Positions 23,323 through 31,404 of a stretch of DNA of 51,186 nucleotides are shown here, piece by piece. Position numbers and translations under genes: made by a program. This stretch comes from Chloroflexi bacterium UBA6622 (GTDB lineage: Bacteria; Chloroflexota; UBA11872), in assembly GCA_002433065.1 (NCBI GenBank), contig DJHK01000041.1, forward strand, positions 1 to 51,186, read 5' to 3'. Position 1 is the stretch's first letter, and each line of letters opens with the position of its first letter. A model generated the notes under the pieces. The model was not told where the DNA came from, ran no database searches, and saw only the letters and a program-made list of their open reading frames with translations.

Positions 23323-25089
23323 TTATGGACCAGCTGGGCCGGCGGCTGAAAGGTCCGTGCGGGCTTCTTCTATGCGGCTGGCTTGTAGATCGAACAGATC
23401 ACGATAAAAGCCGGCTCTAGTGAGTAGTTCGTCATGAGTACCTCGATCGATGACCTGGCCTTTGTCGATAACAAGGATTGTGTCGGCGTGTTCAACCGAA
23501 CTAATGCGTTGCGAGATGATGAACGTTGTGCGCCCGGCAGAACGTTTCTGTAGAGCCTCCTGAATTTTACGTTCGGTTTGTGTGTCAACACTTGAGGTTG
23601 CGTCATCAAGAATAAGGATGGGTGAATTAAGCAATAGGGCACGGGCTATTGTTAAGCGTTGTCGTTGGCCCCCGGATAGTCCTATGCCACGTTCTCCGAC
23701 CACAGTTTCGAATCCTTCCGGCATTGCCGTGATGAACTCGTAGGCCTGAGCGCTACGGGTTGCTGCAACAACGTCGGGCACGGATGCCGAAGGTTCGCCA
23801 TAGGCAATGTTGTTATGGATGCTGTCCGAAAATAAAAATGGATCTTGGGGCACGATCGCCACTTGAGAGCGAAGTTCTTGCAGGTTGAATTCTTGTATTG
23901 GGTGGTTGTCTAGGCGGATCTCACCTGCGGCGGAGTCGTAGTAACGGGGTATCAGGTTTAGGAGACTGGATTTTCCGGAGCCGGTAGGACCCACTACACC
24001 TACCACTGTTCCAGGCTCAATAGTGGCGGTTACCTCGCTGAGGATGGCTCGGTTTTGAAAAGCTATTTCTATGTCATCAAATTCTATATGCCCCTTAAGA
24101 ACCGGTTTATGGTCAGTGTGCTCGGGACTTGCAATGGATACGGGTTCGTCCAGCAAGCCAAACAGGCGTTCGGCGGATACCGCCGCTCGGGTCACTCGCT
24201 GGACTAGAAACGCAATCATTCGGCTTGGGCGTAACAAGCGAGTGAAGTAATAGTAGAAGGCGACAAGCACCCCAACGGAAATTGTTCCGTCTATGGCCAG
24301 AAGTCCACCAGCCCAGACGACAACAAGAGTTCCGACTCCGGTGAACAAAAGCAGCAGGGGAACGAGACGGGCGCGCAGCCGAATCGGGTCCATCGCTCGT
24401 TGACGCATTGCCTCTGCTTCTAACTTGAAGGCCTCTATTTCTCGGTTCTCCATTGCAAACGCTTTCACCACACGAATGCCGTTAAGGTTTTCGGTCAGCG
24501 TCTGAGTGACCCTGGCTTGTTGTCGACGATAGGCTAGCCACATTGGTCGTACGATACGGCTATAGGTTGTTGCGGCTGCGATCATGAGGGTTAGGACAAT
24601 TAGTGACAGTAGTGTGAGTTGCACGCTGGTAAGAACCATGCCGATGACAATTACGATGAAGATACCGGCAGTTCTCACAAGCTCCATAAGGGCGCTTCCG
24701 GCAAAGCCTTTGACAGTGGTGGAGTCACTGATCGCGACGGTAATTACGTCACCGCTGTCTACTCGGTCGTAATACCCGAACGGCAATGCTTGAAGCTTGT
24801 CATAGATCTGGTTGCGAAGTTTCCGCTCAATTTTGGACTCGTAAAGTCGTGTGCCTAGTCGGGAGAGGAAAAGGGTGACCCCACGAAGCAAAATCAAGGT
24901 GGCGGCAAGAAGTGCGAGGCCTCGCAAGGCTTCCGTGTCTTCTGCCACGATCCCTTCATCGATAGCACGTGCAACAACTTGGGGAAGAATCAAATCCATG
25001 GCTGCACATGCGCACCAAACAAGGAAGCTCAGTATTGCTAAGGGCAGGTGAGGTCGGACGTATGAAAGCGTGCGCCAGATGGGACCTAT
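23323..25089 (-). CDS. ABC exporter half-transporter, subunit with Asp in Walker B; probable ATA start
   Basis: The partner subunit has Walker A GPTGSGKSSLLNLIP, signature LSGGQRQRLTIARALL and Walker B ILILDDATSSVDTQTE, with Asp instead of the catalytic Glu. The ATG at 24999 would cut the first membrane helix in half. The frame continues upstream with IWRTLSYVRPHLPLAILSF, a typical exporter N-terminus. Between the in-frame TAG at 25125-25123 and 24999 there is no ATG/GTG/TTG. ATA at 25089 overlaps the previous gene's TAG and has AAGGAG 8 bases before it, giving 588 residues. CTG codons at 25047 and 25032 lie within or at the edge of the helix and have no RBS. Confidence 0.9.
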   Translation of the reverse strand: MGPIWRTLSYVRPHLPLAILSFLVWCACAAMDLILPQVVARAIDEGIVAEDTEALRGLALLAATLILLRGVTLFLSRLGTRLYESKIERKLRNQIYDKLQALPFGYYDRVDSGDVITVAISDSTTVKGFAGSALMELVRTAGIFIVIVIGMVLTSVQLTLLSLIVLTLMIAAATTYSRIVRPMWLAYRRQQARVTQTLTENLNGIRVVKAFAMENREIEAFKLEAEAMRQRAMDPIRLRARLVPLLLLFTGVGTLVVVWAGGLLAIDGTISVGVLVAFYYYFTRLLRPSRMIAFLVQRVTRAAVSAERLFGLLDEPVSIASPEHTDHKPVLKGHIEFDDIEIAFQNRAILSEVTATIEPGTVVGVVGPTGSGKSSLLNLIPRYYDSAAGEIRLDNHPIQEFNLQELRSQVAIVPQDPFLFSDSIHNNIAYGEPSASVPDVVAATRSAQAYEFITAMPEGFETVVGERGIGLSGGQRQRLTIARALLLNSPILILDDATSSVDTQTERKIQEALQKRSAGRTTFIISQRISSVEHADTILVIDKGQVIDRGTHDELLTRAGFYRDLFDLQASRIEEARTDLSAAGPAGP

Positions 25090-26282
25090 GAGGGGGTCTC
25101 CTTGCTTGAACCGCCGGTCACGCTAGCAGTGTCTGTCGGAGGGTCGGACTGTCTTTGTGTTTCCATGAATTCTACGAAGATCCATCGAGCAAATGTCCAG
25201 AGTAGGGCCCCGATCGGGATTCCGAATAGCACCCCCCAGAATCCAGAGGCAATTCCTCCTAGGATAACGCTCGACAGAATCACGATTGGACTTACACCGA
25301 TGGTTGAGCCCATCACACGTGGTTTCACGATATTTTCGATTACGAGTGAGACGAGTGTCACGGTGAGTCCGACCCAAATTGCTAGGTCAATCCTTATTGC
25401 GGCTGCCATCGCGATGGGTATACCGATGCCGACCACCATGCCAAATATAGGTATGAAAAGGAGCAAGCCAGTGCCTACTGCCACCAATAATCCAAACTCG
25501 AGCCCGGCGATAAAGTAGGTGAGTACTACACTTCCGCCCCAGAGGACTGAGGCAATGAATTGGCCACCCAACCAGGCACCAAAAGTATGTTCTGCGGCAC
25601 GTATAGCTCGGTCAAAGCCCTCAGCCCATGTTTTCGGAAGGATTGCTTCTAGGTTCCGCACGGCGCGGTCCCATCCAAGTAGTAGGTAGAAAGAAATGAT
25701 TAGAGTGACAAGGGCAGCGGCTATCCCACCAGCTAGTGTTCCTGTGGCAGACAGAATGCCTGATGCTAATTCTTGACCGACGTTAACCAATTGACGACTC
25801 ACGTCAGTAATTGTGGACCGAACAAAGTCTTCAGGCACACCTAACGATATGAGGCGGGCCTCAAGCACACGCATACCTTCCGGAATCCCACGTGCTTGCT
25901 GCGTCAAGCTTTCAGCGGCGCGGCCTACTTGTTGAAAAAATGGTGGAAGCACAAAGAACAGGGCAACGCCGATGAGGCTAAGAAGCCCGAGGTAAACGAC
26001 AGCTGCAGCGATGGGCCGTGGGATCATCAGACGTCGAAGCATCCGAACGGGACCCAGGGCAGCGACGGTTAAAATCCATGCAACGAGAAGGATGACGACG
26101 AATACGCTCGCTTGTCCTAGGAGTTCCCAAAAAAACTGCAAAAGCCAAAGGCTCGCCACAGCGATGGCGAGGTAAACGAGCACAAGTAATGGGCGCTTGG
26201 TATCCACGCGCGCCGAAGCAGGTACCTTTATATTTGCGGCAGGCGGCAACACGTGATGATACCGCCCTGTCGGGTTGTGCAA
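25086..26282 (-). CDS. AI-2E family (PerM) membrane transporter
   Basis: The 398 residues contain about seven membrane segments in the arrangement of the AI-2E/PerM family: two N-terminal helices, GPVRMLRRLMIPRPIAAAVV, an amphipathic outer loop (about 115-180) and the C-terminal cluster with FIPIFGMVVGIGIPIA and IENIVKPRVMG. Family members export autoinducer-2-like or other solutes, or act as Na+/H+ antiporters; none is proven for this gene. The start is uncertain: TTG at 26282 lacks an RBS, GTG at 26252 has GGGCGG 9 bases upstream. It precedes the ABC exporter genes and overlaps the first by 4 bases. Confidence 0.87.
   Translation of the reverse strand: MHNPTGRYHHVLPPAANIKVPASARVDTKRPLLVLVYLAIAVASLWLLQFFWELLGQASVFVVILLVAWILTVAALGPVRMLRRLMIPRPIAAAVVYLGLLSLIGVALFFVLPPFFQQVGRAAESLTQQARGIPEGMRVLEARLISLGVPEDFVRSTITDVSRQLVNVGQELASGILSATGTLAGGIAAALVTLIISFYLLLGWDRAVRNLEAILPKTWAEGFDRAIRAAEHTFGAWLGGQFIASVLWGGSVVLTYFIAGLEFGLLVAVGTGLLLFIPIFGMVVGIGIPIAMAAAIRIDLAIWVGLTVTLVSLVIENIVKPRVMGSTIGVSPIVILSSVILGGIASGFWGVLFGIPIGALLWTFARWIFVEFMETQRQSDPPTDTASVTGGSSKETPS
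25098..25103 (-). promoter_or_regulatory. Shine-Dalgarno of the ABC subunit before ATA
   Basis: Perfect AAGGAG inside the last codons of the upstream permease gene, 8 bases before ATA at 25089. No in-frame ATG, GTG or TTG follows for 99 bases, so this site strongly supports the ATA start. Confidence 0.6.
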
Positions 26283-26372
26283 GCAAGGTTATTGTTGGTC
26301 AGAGGCGAATTATCATTAGTCAGGTTTGGAATACAGTGGGTCATGGCTCTAGTTCACCGGACTTAGGGGCAA

Positions 26373-28325
26373 ATGGTTAGGGTAAACGCCTCACCCAAGA
26401 TCGAAGGCAAGCTCGCAAAGGTCTCACGCAAACCCGGCGTATATCTTATGCGGGACTCGGTAGGTCGAGTTCTTTACGTAGGCAAGGCTCGATCGTTACG
26501 TCCGCGCGTCCGAAGCTATTTCAGGCGCGGAGACCATACTTTCAAGACACAGTCACTGATTGCTCGTATTGCCGATTTTGATGTGATCGTGACAGATTCA
26601 GAGGTAGAGGCCCTGCTGCTTGAAACCAACTTGATCAAGGAGCACAAACCTAGGTTCAACGTCACATTTCGTGATGACAAGCAATATCCGTATATCAAGG
26701 TCACGGTCAACGAGGTGTATCCGCGCGTCGGAACCACGCGGCGCCTGTTGAAAGATGGGGCTTTGTATTTTGGGCCATACACAAGTGGGAAATCGTTGCG
26801 TCAAACCCTCAAGCTGCTCAATCGACTGTTTCCTTACCGAACCTGCAATATTGATATGTCAAGGCCGATTCCGAGGCCGTGCCTCAAGTACGATATCGGG
26901 CTTTGCAATGCTCCATGTACCCGAGCCGTCAGCGTTGAGGAATATTCAGTTGTGGTTGATGGAGCCGTGAGATTTCTTCGTGGCGAGCACAAGGAAGTGG
27001 TGCATCAATTAACCGAACAAATGTGGACGGCTTCAGCAGCCGAGCGATTTGAGCAGGCGGCCTTAATCCGAGACCGGTTGACGGCCATTGAAACTGTTCT
27101 GGAAAAACAAAAGGTTTCGGATCCGGGTGACAGGGATGGGCAAATGGACATTTTTGGTGTTGCCCGTCATCAGCGCAGTGCTATTGCAACGGTCTTTCAA
27201 GTTCGAGGCGGAAAAATGATCGGCAATCAAAACTACTGGTTGGCGGTGACGGGAGAAGAGACCGATGTGGAAATGCTGGATGATTTTGTGAGGGAGTATT
27301 ACGACCGAGCCTCGGACGTTCCTCGGCTGGTTCTTGTGCCGCAAGAGTTGTCCCATGTGGACGTGTTGCAGGCATGGCTGACCTCCCTCCGGGGCTCCAA
27401 AGTTGTTTTGCACCGGCCACAGCGTGGATCGAAGCGTCGATTTGTTGATATGGCGAGCCGGAACGCCTTTGAGACCTTGCAGCTTGAGCGCGACTCTTGG
27501 CTGCATAGTGAAGACAAGCTACGACAAGCGCTATTTGAGATTGGGAGTGCGCTCGAGCTACCTCGGCTACCGCGGCGTATCGAGTGCTACGACATTTCTC
27601 ACATTCAGGGTTCTTTGGTGGTTGGCTCGCTAGTCGTTTTTGAAGACGGCATTGCCAAGAAAAGTAAATATCGAAGATTTAAGGTCCGAGGTCTGGCCGG
27701 CAACGATGACTTTGCGTCACTCCGACAGGTGCTGCGTCGCCGTTTCAGGAGATATAGCCAAGCGGAAGTCTCATCCGAAGGTTCACAATCGAACGGCTTC
27801 GAGTTGCCGATCGTGGATCTACGAAGTTTTGACCCGGCAAACTCATTACCGTTGGCGTCAGGATCGGCTTCGTCTGGCGATAAGGGTTGGGGAGCGAGAC
27901 CTGATTTGGTCCTCATTGATGGGGGCAAAGGCCAGTTGAGCAGTGTGCTTGAAGTGCTCGACGACCTTGGGGTGAATCGATCTGCTGTTCCGGTAGCGGC
28001 CATAGCTAAACGTCGGGAAGAGATTTTTGTGCCCGGAAAACGGGATGCCGCGCCCTTACCGTGCGATAGCAAGGGGCTGCACTTGCTTCAGAACATTCGA
28101 GATGAAGCGCATCGCTTTGCCGTGGGTTTTCACGTCAAGCTTCGGACAGCTCGAGGCACCGTATCTGTATTGGATGACATTCCTGGCATTGGGTCTAAGC
28201 GAAAGCGAAATCTTCTCAGGGCGTTTGGTTCGCTAAAGAAGATGAAAGAGGCCTCGCTTGAGCAGGTTGCAACCGTCGACGGGATGAATCGCCAGCTTGC
28301 GAAAGCGGTGAAGGAGGCGTTGTGA
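26373..28325 (+). CDS. uvrC: Excinuclease ABC subunit C
   Basis: UvrC makes both incisions in nucleotide excision repair. The 650 residues show the N-terminal GIY-YIG nuclease (GVYLMRDSVGRVLYVGKAR, about 22-40), a central UVR-type helix pair (about 225-250), the C-terminal RNase H-like nuclease (CYDISHIQGSLVVGSLVVF; LVLIDGGKGQLSSVLEVLD) and a terminal helix-hairpin-helix (LDDIPGIGSKRKRNLLRAF). uvrA and uvrB are not in the window. ATG follows a weak RBS. Confidence 0.96.
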   Translation: MVRVNASPKIEGKLAKVSRKPGVYLMRDSVGRVLYVGKARSLRPRVRSYFRRGDHTFKTQSLIARIADFDVIVTDSEVEALLLETNLIKEHKPRFNVTFRDDKQYPYIKVTVNEVYPRVGTTRRLLKDGALYFGPYTSGKSLRQTLKLLNRLFPYRTCNIDMSRPIPRPCLKYDIGLCNAPCTRAVSVEEYSVVVDGAVRFLRGEHKEVVHQLTEQMWTASAAERFEQAALIRDRLTAIETVLEKQKVSDPGDRDGQMDIFGVARHQRSAIATVFQVRGGKMIGNQNYWLAVTGEETDVEMLDDFVREYYDRASDVPRLVLVPQELSHVDVLQAWLTSLRGSKVVLHRPQRGSKRRFVDMASRNAFETLQLERDSWLHSEDKLRQALFEIGSALELPRLPRRIECYDISHIQGSLVVGSLVVFEDGIAKKSKYRRFKVRGLAGNDDFASLRQVLRRRFRRYSQAEVSSEGSQSNGFELPIVDLRSFDPANSLPLASGSASSGDKGWGARPDLVLIDGGKGQLSSVLEVLDDLGVNRSAVPVAAIAKRREEIFVPGKRDAAPLPCDSKGLHLLQNIRDEAHRFAVGFHVKLRTARGTVSVLDDIPGIGSKRKRNLLRAFGSLKKMKEASLEQVATVDGMNRQLAKAVKEAL

Positions 28326-28344
28326 TTTGCAACGTGCATGGATA

Positions 28345-28358
28345 GGCCCGTTCGGGCC
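28345..28358. terminator. GC-rich hairpin after uvrC
   Basis: GGCCC-GTTC-GGGCC lies in the 105-base gap between the convergent uvrC and CBS genes, 20 bases past the uvrC stop. It could end transcripts from either side, though no T tract follows on either strand. Confidence 0.4.
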
Positions 28359-28430
28359 GGACGTTGACAAGCAGATTGATCCAATGATCGATCGTGACCG
28401 CGGAGCCTTTTCTAGGTAGGTGTGGCTCGC

Positions 28431-28988
28431 TTAGGTTTCGTCTAACTGGTCCCATAGAGGCACGATGGCCATGTGATCGAGATATCCAATCGGCTGACCA
28501 TCTTGGTCGACAACCGGCATTCCAGAGACGTTTTCTCGGTGGAGCTTTATTATAAAAGCGTCATGCAGCGTTTCACCCAGGCTTAAGGAGCTAGGTTCGA
28601 CCATAAGCTCACCAGCTGTTCGATGCACCAGTTCGTCCGCTATATCCATGGCATCCTCAACGGAACTAACTTCTCCTAGCGCAGCTGCCGGAAATACGTC
28701 GGAGAACAGCGCGTCATATATTGTCCGGATCGGTATAACACCGACCAGCTTGCCTTGTGCATCGGTGACAGCTACGACTCGAATCTCTGGATGTGACCGA
28801 ACAAGCGCAACTAAGACCCGGAACTCAGAATCTGATTGCACCACGGTAAAGCTGTCTTTAGCCCAGACATCAAACGCGTCACGAACTGTTGAGGATGAAC
28901 TGTTCAGCGGTTGCGGGTGTCGTGGCTCATATACAACTCCAGATCTTGGTGCGCCTACGCGAACGCCAGGTAACGCAGCCATATCCAC
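28431..28988 (-). CDS. CBS-pair domain protein
   Basis: Two tandem CBS modules (about 43-110 and 122-180; e.g. SHPEIRVVAVTDAQGKLVGVIP and SGMPVVDQDGQPIGYLDHM) make up nearly all of this 185-residue protein. CBS pairs bind adenine nucleotides and regulate partner proteins. The gene starts (GTG 28988 or ATG 28982) inside the end of the NhaD/ArsB-type permease gene, so it is likely to be a cytosolic regulator of that transporter, which is inference from position. Confidence 0.85.
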   Translation of the reverse strand: MDMAALPGVRVGAPRSGVVYEPRHPQPLNSSSSTVRDAFDVWAKDSFTVVQSDSEFRVLVALVRSHPEIRVVAVTDAQGKLVGVIPIRTIYDALFSDVFPAAALGEVSSVEDAMDIADELVHRTAGELMVEPSSLSLGETLHDAFIIKLHRENVSGMPVVDQDGQPIGYLDHMAIVPLWDQLDET

Positions 28989-30343
28989 CCAGTGCCGAGG
29001 ATGAGGATGACTATGGTGAGTGGAACTCCATACCTGACAAATTGCATAAATCCGATCTTATGGCCTTCGCGTTCAGCAATGCCGGCTAATATCACGTTCG
29101 CTGACGCACCGATAATTGTGGCGTTACCACCAAGGTCTGCGCCAATGGCTAGCGACCACCACAAGATGTTGTCAGGATTCAGCCCTTCTGCTGTTAATTG
29201 TTGAATAACCGGAAGCATGGTTGCCGTATAGGGAATATTGTCGACCACCGCTGACAGGATTGCGCTGAGCCACAACACCAAGAACGCCGTTGCTGCGACG
29301 TTACCTTGGGTTAGCTCTATGGCGAAGTCAGAAACCGCCTTTAGCGCTCCGAGTTCAATTAAGCCCGCGACCATCATGAAAAGTCCGACAAAGAAGAGGA
29401 CGCTGGCCCATTCAACTTCGTTGAATACTTCATGGGCGTCGGGTCGAGTTAGGATCATCAGCAGGGCTGCGCCGGCGATTGCGACTGTTGCAGGCTCCCA
29501 TCCGAGCGCGCCGTGAATCAGGAATCCAAAGATCGTGAGGCTGAGCACTCCCAGACCAATGTACATGCCCCGCCGATCGGTAATGGCGTCGCCAGGCTTC
29601 AGCGCTGCTAATGCCTCGGCTCGGGCCGGATCAGTGACGAGTTGGGATGCAAATACGCGTCGGAGATAGAACATGGTGAAGATTAAAAAGATGATGGACG
29701 GGGGTCCCATGTGAGCTATGAACACTGCGAAATCCAGGTCCCCAGCGCTTGCAATCAAAATATTCGGCGGGTCGCCAATAAGCGTTGCCGCGCCGCCCAC
29801 ATTAGATGCCAGGATTTCTGCGATAAAAAAGGGCACGGGATTCAGCTTTAAGCGCGTGGCGACGAAGACAGTAATCGGTGCAATCAGAATGACGGTCGTC
29901 ACGTTATCTAAAAAGGCTGAAAGGACTGCCGTGATGAGTGACAGCGCGAGCATTAAACGCAAGCCGTCCCCACCGGTCCATCGTGCAGCCAGAATTGCGA
30001 GCGCCTGAAAGCATCCGGTTTTTCGAACGATTCCGGCCAGTACCATCATTCCAACAAGTAACAGGATGACGTTCAAATCCACATGGTGGAATGCCTGTTC
30101 CTGATTAAGGATGCCGATCAGAATCATTAAAGCCCCGCCACCAAGCGCAATGGCTGACTTGGGGATACGGTCGGTAGCGATCGCGGCATAAGCCAATATG
30201 AAAATTGTGATGCCGGCAACTAGCAAGCCGGTTCCGACAGGTTCAGTGCTAGTTATTTCAGTGCCAGCAAGGGCTCCGGACACGCCAGTAGCAACGGCCT
30301 CAAACGACGAACTCCCATTTACAGACCTAACAGTGTCATACAT
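28955..30343 (-). CDS. NhaD/ArsB-type ion permease with an acquired N-terminal segment
   Basis: Member of the ion transporter superfamily (NhaD Na+/H+ antiporter, ArsB arsenite, citrate permeases). From about residue 36 there are about 11 membrane segments in two halves, with the hallmark re-entrant motifs SAFLDNVTTVILIAPIT, NVGGAATLIGDPPNILIAS and their second-half counterparts SAVVDNIPYTATMLP and GADLGGNATIIGASANVI. The ion cannot be told apart from sequence. The first 35 residues are odd: SVNGSSSFEAVATGVSGAL and LAGTEITS copy residues 20-45 of the neighbouring upstream small protein. No RBS is visible before ATG at 30343. Confidence 0.87.
   Translation of the reverse strand: MYDTVRSVNGSSSFEAVATGVSGALAGTEITSTEPVGTGLLVAGITIFILAYAAIATDRIPKSAIALGGGALMILIGILNQEQAFHHVDLNVILLLVGMMVLAGIVRKTGCFQALAILAARWTGGDGLRLMLALSLITAVLSAFLDNVTTVILIAPITVFVATRLKLNPVPFFIAEILASNVGGAATLIGDPPNILIASAGDLDFAVFIAHMGPPSIIFLIFTMFYLRRVFASQLVTDPARAEALAALKPGDAITDRRGMYIGLGVLSLTIFGFLIHGALGWEPATVAIAGAALLMILTRPDAHEVFNEVEWASVLFFVGLFMMVAGLIELGALKAVSDFAIELTQGNVAATAFLVLWLSAILSAVVDNIPYTATMLPVIQQLTAEGLNPDNILWWSLAIGADLGGNATIIGASANVILAGIAEREGHKIGFMQFVRYGVPLTIVILILGTGWIWLRYLAFA
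30248..30322 (-). repeat. Diverged duplicate of a segment of the upstream small gene (copy A, inside the permease gene)
   Basis: 25 codons matching 30658-30732 at 59 of 75 bases (about 79 %) by hand count, in the same reading frame. The flanks on both sides do not match. It codes for the N-terminal tail of the permease. Confidence 0.75.
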
Positions 30344-30384
30344 GTGCTTGGTCGAAATAGTTCAGAGCAGCTTGAGCCATGGAA

Positions 30385-30792
30385 CTATTTCCACTCCCAA
30401 AGTTCCCAAGAGGCGTTACCGGTGGCGTCGACGTCCCAGTCGTAAACAACGGCGACGCCGTTTAGAGAAGAGAGCGAGGGAGCCGTGGATTCGAAGTACA
30501 CCACTCCCCTGAAGGAGAACCCGCCATCAGCTGTCGGGGATCCGATACCAGTAGCTCTGAATGTAGCTACTCCATCTGCTGCCATTATCACGCCAGAGTT
30601 CGGGCACTCGCCGTAAAACGAGCCGTCAGCCCTCAACGTCGCTGAGTACGTTGCAAAACTAGTTACTTCAGTACCAGCAAGGGTTCCGGTCAATCCGGAG
30701 GCGACCGTTTCAAATGACGGACTCCCATTTACCGCTGGAAGGGCTTTCATCGCGGTAGGACCCGAAATGGAACCAACTTTTTCACCTAACAC
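30385..30792 (-). CDS. Small conserved protein of an uncharacterised family (C-terminus WEWK)
   Basis: The 135-residue soluble protein starts MLGEKVGSISG, has RADGSFYGECPNSGVIM in the middle and ends LNGVAVVYDWDVDATGN then WELWEWK. From memory this pattern (LGEK start, DG-YGEG, LNG-A-V-E-VD--GN, ending WEWK) belongs to a widespread family of small proteins with no known function and a likely lipocalin- or barrel-like fold. The RBS AAGGAG at 30800-30805, 7 bases before GTG, is among the best in the window and suggests good expression. Its own promoter was not identified. Confidence 0.78.
   Translation of the reverse strand: MLGEKVGSISGPTAMKALPAVNGSPSFETVASGLTGTLAGTEVTSFATYSATLRADGSFYGECPNSGVIMAADGVATFRATGIGSPTADGGFSFRGVVYFESTAPSLSSLNGVAVVYDWDVDATGNASWELWEWK
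30658..30732 (-). repeat. Diverged duplicate (copy B, inside the small WEWK-family gene)
   Basis: Counterpart of 30248-30322; encodes VNGSPSFETVASGLTG and TLAGTEVTS of the small protein. This is presumably the parental copy because the gene around it is intact. Confidence 0.75.
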
Positions 30793-30799
30793 AATCTAT

Positions 30800-30805
30800 C
30801 TCCTT
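30800..30805 (-). promoter_or_regulatory. Strong Shine-Dalgarno of the WEWK-family gene
   Basis: AAGGAG 7 bases before GTG at 30792; it decides this start over the internal ATG at 30750. Confidence 0.6.
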
Positions 30806-30926
30806 ATTTGCAGTTGCTGTTACAAGCTTAGTCACAGTATGGGATGAGCGAAGTCGACTATCTAGCCGAAAGCATCACGCCCATGTGTCCACACAGTTGT
30901 CAGAATGCTTTTCAATATTACGCCAG

Positions 30927-31325
30927 TTACCGTTGTGCCTGTAGGGCTGCGGTTACATCGACACTGCAGTCTGTTTTTCGCCAAGTGCCGTCAAAATACT
31001 CGCATTGCATGCGTTGAGCGGCGGTGCCTACGAGATTGCACGAATCATAGAGTCCAACTGTTGCAGCGCTCTTTTTCAAGGGTGCTCCCAGGTATACACC
31101 GCCGAAAAACTCGCAGGAGTCAGCTAGTTCTGAAGCAGTCGGAGGTCGAGATTTGTATTGATGTGAGGAACCGCGGGTTGTGGAGGTGTGCTCTGCATTC
31201 TCGATCTGAAAACGTACGCCAACCACAACGAGCGTGATGAGTCCTGCTACAGCCACAACCGCAAAGATGCGGACCATATGGCGGATCAGGAAAGGTTCTC
31301 GTTCGATCATTCGGGCGCGCTCCAA
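30927..31325 (-). CDS. Single-pass membrane protein with two CE[FY]FxG motifs
   Basis: Not recognised. The 132 residues contain one membrane segment (about 18-38) and an external part with four cysteines (71, 96, 108, 120). Two short repeats, CEFFGG (71-76) and CEYFDG (108-113), are each followed by another Cys, suggesting two disulfide-linked loops outside the membrane. It precedes the WEWK-family gene and follows the DUF3105 gene on the same strand with gaps of 134 and 79 bases. Function unknown. Confidence 0.65.
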   Translation of the reverse strand: MERARMIEREPFLIRHMVRIFAVVAVAGLITLVVVGVRFQIENAEHTSTTRGSSHQYKSRPPTASELADSCEFFGGVYLGAPLKKSAATVGLYDSCNLVGTAAQRMQCEYFDGTWRKTDCSVDVTAALQAQR

Positions 31326-31404
31326 AGGCGTTTACACAGAGGGTTCATATGTAAACCATAGGCGATTATTGTCGGTTGGACCAAGTTTCTTATGTGCGGC
31401 TGAA

